The notes under the pieces were generated by a model, which had not been told where the DNA came from, made no database searches, and worked only from the letters and a program-made list of their open reading frames with translations. This document shows, one piece after another, positions 60,238 through 64,000 of a stretch of DNA of 64,000 bases (position 1 is its first letter; each line of letters opens with the position of its first letter). The stretch spans positions 434,001 to 498,000 of the forward strand of contig NZ_MORL01000001.1 of the NCBI RefSeq assembly GCF_001870735.1, written 5' to 3'. Source of the DNA: Arsenicibacter rosenii. Its GTDB lineage: Bacteria; Bacteroidota; Bacteroidia; Cytophagales; Spirosomataceae. The position numbers and the translations under genes are program-made.

Positions 60238-61542
60238 ATGACCCTGATCAACGCGACTGACGTACTTTCTTCTTCATTGATTGCCACACCCTTTTATTCG
60301 GGGTTTCCGCTGGCACACGATACCTACAATGCCATTACGGCGGCCAGCGACGGCAACATTTATTACGTACTCTGCTCGGAATCGTATGATACCGGCGGGC
60401 AGATGTATGCCTACAATCCGGTGACCGGCCAAACAGAATGGATTGCCGGCCTGACCGACATCTGCGGGGAAAAAGAAGCCAATGCCATTCCGCAGGGGAA
60501 AAGCCATGTGCGTTTCTATGAACATGCCGGTAAACTTTATTTCGCGACCCATATCGGGGTGTACGAAATGATCGACGGCATGGAACGCCTGCCGGTGACG
60601 GCGCCGGATGGAAAACAGCTGTATCCGGGCGGGCATTTCCTGGCCTATGATCTGGCTACAAAAACAGTGGAAGATCTCGCCATTGCACCGGACGGAGAAG
60701 GGATTCTGACCATGACCATCGACCGGGAGCGGGGCCATCTCTACGGCATTACCTGGCCACTCGGCTACTTTATTCATCTGGATCTGAACACGCGTGTGTT
60801 AAAAAACGTGGGGCTGGTTTCGGCCAGAGGGGAAGCGGGTATACCGGGAGACGATTACCGGGTATTATGCCGCTCCATGCTCGTTGATCCCCGCGACGGT
60901 TCGGTTTATCTTTCCACGGCGGAGGGGGATATTTATACGTATCATCCGGATCAGGAGGGGTTGCATAAACTCACAAACGTTGATTTACGGCTTGATTATT
61001 TCGGCAAATACGACCCAACACATCCGGGCAGTATGGGCTATAACTGGCGGAAAATCTTCTGGTACGCCCCCGAAGAGGTGGCCTATGGAATACACGGTAA
61101 TTCCGGGTATCTGTTCCGGTTCGATCCCCGGCACCAGACGATTGAACTGGTCGAACGGCTGACATCAGAGCCGTCGCGGAAAAGCGGGATGTTTGACCAG
61201 TTCAGTTATGGCTACCTTGGTTTTCAGCCGGGGCCGGACGGCGAAACCATTTATTACCTGACCGGCGGACCCGTTTATATTGACGGCAAGCGCCTGAAAG
61301 GGGCGGATCAGATTGCCAAAGGAGCAGCGAAAGGGCTGGAAAATCTGCATCTGGTTACGTTTCATATCCCGACCCGGCACTATACCGATCACGGGCCCAT
61401 TTTCTATCCCGATGGTAGCCGGCCAACGTACGTGAATTCGATTGCCATTGGCGCAGACGGAGCCGTCTATACCCTCGCCCGGTTCGATCACGACGGGCAT
61501 GAAATCCAGGATCTTGTCCGGATTGACCGGCCGATGGTTTGA
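60238..61542 (+). CDS. Beta-propeller protein, unknown function
   Basis: A 434-residue protein with no signal peptide. Repeated blade-like units are visible: ITAASDGNIYYVLCSESYDTGGQMYAYNPVTGQTEWI, HAGKLYFATHIGVYEM, GHFLAYDLATKTVEDLAIAPDGEGILTMTIDRERGHLYGITWPLGYFIHLDLNTRVLKNVG, LVDPRDGSVYLSTAEGDIYTYHPDQEGLHKL and IHGNSGYLFRFDPRHQTIELVERL. The blades resemble SMP-30/PQQ-type propellers. The lack of an export signal is odd in a locus rich in exported proteins; it may act in the cytosol as a lactonase-like or binding protein. No clear catalytic residues were identified. Confidence 0.75.
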   Translation: MTLINATDVLSSSLIATPFYSGFPLAHDTYNAITAASDGNIYYVLCSESYDTGGQMYAYNPVTGQTEWIAGLTDICGEKEANAIPQGKSHVRFYEHAGKLYFATHIGVYEMIDGMERLPVTAPDGKQLYPGGHFLAYDLATKTVEDLAIAPDGEGILTMTIDRERGHLYGITWPLGYFIHLDLNTRVLKNVGLVSARGEAGIPGDDYRVLCRSMLVDPRDGSVYLSTAEGDIYTYHPDQEGLHKLTNVDLRLDYFGKYDPTHPGSMGYNWRKIFWYAPEEVAYGIHGNSGYLFRFDPRHQTIELVERLTSEPSRKSGMFDQFSYGYLGFQPGPDGETIYYLTGGPVYIDGKRLKGADQIAKGAAKGLENLHLVTFHIPTRHYTDHGPIFYPDGSRPTYVNSIAIGADGAVYTLARFDHDGHEIQDLVRIDRPMV

Positions 61543-61550
61543 GTCAATAA

Positions 61551-61587
61551 AGAGTGGTGGCACGACGCCAAGTCGTGTCACCACTCT
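61551..61587. terminator. GTGGCACGAC-type hairpin
   Basis: AGAGTGGTGGCACGAC (61551-61566) and GTCGTGTCACCACTCT (61572-61587) pair over 16 bp with one G-U, around GCCAA. No T-run follows. It resembles the mutS2 terminator stem and lies 9 nt after the propeller stop codon. Confidence 0.65.
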
Positions 61588-61660
61588 CACCCACAAGAAC
61601 ATTCGTACTTCGTTCAGTCTGAAACTAATACAACATCGTAGCGTACAACCTGAATCGCAA

Positions 61661-63760
61661 ATGAAAAAAAGCCTGCTATTGTCTTTGCTGACGGGAGTTA
61701 GCTTGTCATGCGCAAACTATACCGACCCGCTGACACCCGACGAAGCCCTGAAAAGCTTCACCCTGCGTGATGACCGGCTGACGGTTGATATTTTTGCGAC
61801 GGAGCCGCAGGTGCTCGACCCTGTCGACATGGTGTTTGATGAAAACGGCGATGCCTATGTCGTGGAAATGCCGGACTACCCGTCGAAGCCCGAAGACGGT
61901 ACGCTGAACGGAGCCATCCGCCTGTTGCAGGACACGGACAATGACGGCCGGATCGACTCGGTGACTGTCTTTGCCGATAAACTTTCTGAAGCCACCAGTA
62001 TTCTGCCCTGGCAGGGCGGTTTACTCGTAGCGGCGGCTCCGCACATTTATTTCATGAAGGATACCACCGGCGACCATCGGGCCGACGTGCGGGAAGTGCT
62101 CTTTTCGGGCTTTTTTGCCAGTAACTCCGAAGCTCAGATCACCAACCTGCACTACGGGATCGATAACTGGATTTATGCTTCCAACTGCGGGCAGGCGGGC
62201 GAGATTACCTACACACGCGACCCCAACGCAAAGCCGGTCTCAATCAAAGGCGGAGATTTCCGCTTCCGGCTGGATCGCGGGCAGTTCGAAATTGAATCCA
62301 GTTCAGGACAGTTCGGCATGGCCATAGACGATTGGGGTAACCGGTTTTTCACCGAAAACTCCCTGCATGCCCAGCACACGCCGATCCCCGCCCGTTACCT
62401 GTTCCGGCATCCGTTTCTGGCCTCGTATGATGTCGCGCTGAATATATCGGACCATGATCCGGAAATGTTTCAGGAAACGCCCCCGCCATACTGGCGCAAG
62501 GAGCGGACGATACGCCGGAATCAGCAATTCGAAGACGCCGGCCTCGACCGGCACGAATATGCTGAAGATCACTTTACCGGCGCCTCGGGTGGGACTTACT
62601 ACGGCGGTACCCTGTTGCCGAAGGAGTATCAGGGAGCGCTTTTTACCGGTGAAGTGGCCGGAAACCTGATTCACCGCGATGTGCTGGTACCGGCAAAAGA
62701 CAGTCCGACATTTGTGGCCAGGCGTGGTGAAACCGAAAAAACACAGGAGTTTCTGTATTCGACAGACCCGTGGTTCAGGCCTGCTCAGCTGAGTGTAGGT
62801 CCCGACGGCGTTCTGTATGTGATAGACATGTACCGCCAGCACATCGAAACGCCGACGGCCATTCCGGAAGACCTGAAAAAAGACATGGACTTTTTTAACG
62901 GCAGCAAGCTCGGCCGGATCTACCGGATCATTCCGAAAGATACCCGGATCGGGACCACGCGGCCGGCTCTTCGGGCTAAAACACCGGCCGGACTGGTGGC
63001 TCTGCTGGGTCATCCGCAGCAATGGTGGCGGTTACAGGCCCAGCGCTTACTGCTTGAAAAAGGGGATAAAACAATCATTCCGGCGGTTAAATCCGTATTT
63101 CTGACCCATACCGATGCCCGTGCCCGGTTGCATGCTTTTTTTGTGCTGGAGGGCCTGAATGCGTTAGATGACCGTATAATCAGCAAAGCGATGCAGGACA
63201 GGCAGCCTGATATACGTCGCTACGGTATCCGGCAGGCCGAAAAGAAACCGGCGTTTTTGCCGCAGATCATTGCCTTAACCAATGACCCGTCGGTACAGGT
63301 CGCCTATCAGGCCTGCCTGAGTCTGGGTGAATTTCCGGCTACGGTAACCAGCCGGCCTCTGGCGCGTGTGCTGGCGAAAACGGTGGATGATAAGTGGTTC
63401 CGGATGGGGGTGCTAAGTGCGCCGGCCGGGTCGTCGGTAGCCTTTATCGGACAGTTGCAGCAGGATGGGTTTCTGACACAACTGAGTGACGGCAAACGAA
63501 CGTTTCTGGAAGAATACGGCCATGTCATCGGAGCCCGGAACCGGAACGGGGAGCCTGGCCGGTTGCTGACGCAATGGGAGGGCAACAAGCCGGTGTATGC
63601 CGCTTTGCTGAAAGGCATCACGGCAGGTCTGAAAAAAGCGGAACTCATGCCGGATGTTGCCCTGAAAGCCCGCTTGGATGAACTGATGCAACAGGCAGAT
63701 TCAGTAACGAGAGAAAACATCAAGGCTGTGCTGACAAAGGATTCGGCAGGCAGACACTAA
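61661..63760 (+). CDS. PVC-type membrane-bound dehydrogenase-like lipoprotein, no haem motif
   Basis: A 699-residue protein starting MKKSLLLSLLTGVSLSCANYTDP, a probable lipoprotein (Cys near 19). The body matches the propeller-like PVC dehydrogenase domain: VDIFATEPQVLDPVDMVFDENGDAYVVEMPDYP, TDNDGRIDSVTVFADKLSEATSILPWQGG, ISDHDPEMF-containing loop and GALFTGEVAGNLIHRDVLVP, LSVGPDGVLYVIDMYRQHIE. The C-terminal third shows HEAT-like helical pairs. Related proteins end in a cytochrome c domain with CxxCH, absent here. It may oxidise a sugar and pass electrons to a separate carrier such as the protein encoded next. Confidence 0.85.
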   Translation: MKKSLLLSLLTGVSLSCANYTDPLTPDEALKSFTLRDDRLTVDIFATEPQVLDPVDMVFDENGDAYVVEMPDYPSKPEDGTLNGAIRLLQDTDNDGRIDSVTVFADKLSEATSILPWQGGLLVAAAPHIYFMKDTTGDHRADVREVLFSGFFASNSEAQITNLHYGIDNWIYASNCGQAGEITYTRDPNAKPVSIKGGDFRFRLDRGQFEIESSSGQFGMAIDDWGNRFFTENSLHAQHTPIPARYLFRHPFLASYDVALNISDHDPEMFQETPPPYWRKERTIRRNQQFEDAGLDRHEYAEDHFTGASGGTYYGGTLLPKEYQGALFTGEVAGNLIHRDVLVPAKDSPTFVARRGETEKTQEFLYSTDPWFRPAQLSVGPDGVLYVIDMYRQHIETPTAIPEDLKKDMDFFNGSKLGRIYRIIPKDTRIGTTRPALRAKTPAGLVALLGHPQQWWRLQAQRLLLEKGDKTIIPAVKSVFLTHTDARARLHAFFVLEGLNALDDRIISKAMQDRQPDIRRYGIRQAEKKPAFLPQIIALTNDPSVQVAYQACLSLGEFPATVTSRPLARVLAKTVDDKWFRMGVLSAPAGSSVAFIGQLQQDGFLTQLSDGKRTFLEEYGHVIGARNRNGEPGRLLTQWEGNKPVYAALLKGITAGLKKAELMPDVALKARLDELMQQADSVTRENIKAVLTKDSAGRH

Positions 63761-63806
63761 AACGGAACAGACCATCGCACGGTGTATTTATTCAGATGTC
63801 CGTAAC

Positions 63807-64000
63807 ATGAAACGAAGAAAATTTTTCATAACCGCCATTTCGTTGCCGCTGGCAGGTGTTTTGGTGAGTAGCTGTCAGTCAAAAACGACTTCTGAGGCAA
63901 GCGGTGCACAGACAACTACAGATTACTGCTCCGACTTCTCGGAAGTGCCGGAAAACGACCTGAAGACCCGTAAAAAGCTGGGGTATGTCGATCAATCGCC
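63807..64000 (+). CDS. Tat-exported lipoprotein, HiPIP-like N-terminus (partial)
   Basis: Only 64 full codons before the right edge. MKRRKFFITAISLPLAGVLVSSC is a twin-arginine signal with a lipobox-like SSC. The mature start has DYCSDFSEVPENDLKTRKKLGYVDQSP; the R-x-x-L-x-Y-V-x-x-SP pattern recalls high-potential iron-sulfur proteins (HiPIP) and small electron carriers, whose Cys ligands would lie beyond the edge. It starts 46 nt after the dehydrogenase-like gene, so it could be its electron acceptor. The HiPIP idea is tentative; only the signal is certain. Confidence 0.6.
   Translation, partial: MKRRKFFITAISLPLAGVLVSSCQSKTTSEASGAQTTTDYCSDFSEVPENDLKTRKKLGYVDQS

Overview
The window reads as a chromosomal segment of a Bacteroidota bacterium, most likely Cytophagales (Spirosomataceae/Cytophagaceae-like). 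The grounds are a SusC/SusD pair and an Oar-like TonB receptor, a PafA-type phosphatase, PurS, MutS2, Bacteroidota-type small proteins, a promoter of the TTG-N19-TAnnTTT kind and starts without clear Shine-Dalgarno sequences. The lineage is inferred; no rRNA, tRNA, CRISPR, prophage or complete insertion sequence was seen.

Positions 1-38800 are mostly housekeeping and accessory single genes: partial pgeF; an exported TIM-barrel isomerase-like protein; an orphan receiver convergent with a UPF1-like helicase; a GbsR-type regulator with a membrane protein, each preceded by the same operator-like repeat; a metal-flavoured group (degenerate HMA-like protein, CxxC protein, His/Met-rich outer-membrane protein); aldo/keto reductase; mutS2; HMG-CoA lyase; an IscA-like protein; a 1260-residue orphan histidine kinase; a NUMOD4/HNH protein; a CoA-binding protein; FabH-like; purS; pssA; an MBL hydrolase, tetrapyrrole-methylase-family protein and alpha/beta hydrolase set; selD; a large TonB receptor; GDPD; patatin; polyprenyl synthase; M48 protease; PafA-like phosphatase; MscS; biotin ligase; rsfS; ftsH.

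Positions 38805-64000 form one large carbohydrate-utilisation-like region built around a FadR/GntR (FCD) regulator at 55550-56194. Leftward from it run susC, susD, creatininase, RidA, 3-hydroxyacyl-CoA-dehydrogenase-like, enolase-superfamily, DMT transporter, DapA-like aldolase and SDR genes, then GH20, a polysaccharide-deacetylase-like protein and GH109. Rightward run genes for a Tat-type Gfo/Idh/MocA oxidoreductase, a Tat-type DegT/DnrJ aminotransferase-fold protein, a ceramidase-like hydrolase, a beta-propeller, a PVC-type dehydrogenase-like lipoprotein and the start of a Tat lipoprotein. TGT-N2-ACA repeats lie on both sides of the regulator and suggest one regulon. A reasonable model is uptake of a glycan or glycoside, release of amino sugars, periplasmic oxidation/transamination, and cytoplasmic dehydration plus retro-aldol cleavage of a sugar acid. 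The substrate is unknown; this is the best candidate here for an undescribed system.

A second theme is intergenic architecture. Many genes end in long, near-perfect inverted repeats, often of low-complexity heptad/octad units (GAGTGA-type at five sites), and a REP/MITE-like inverted pair lies at 49646-49852.
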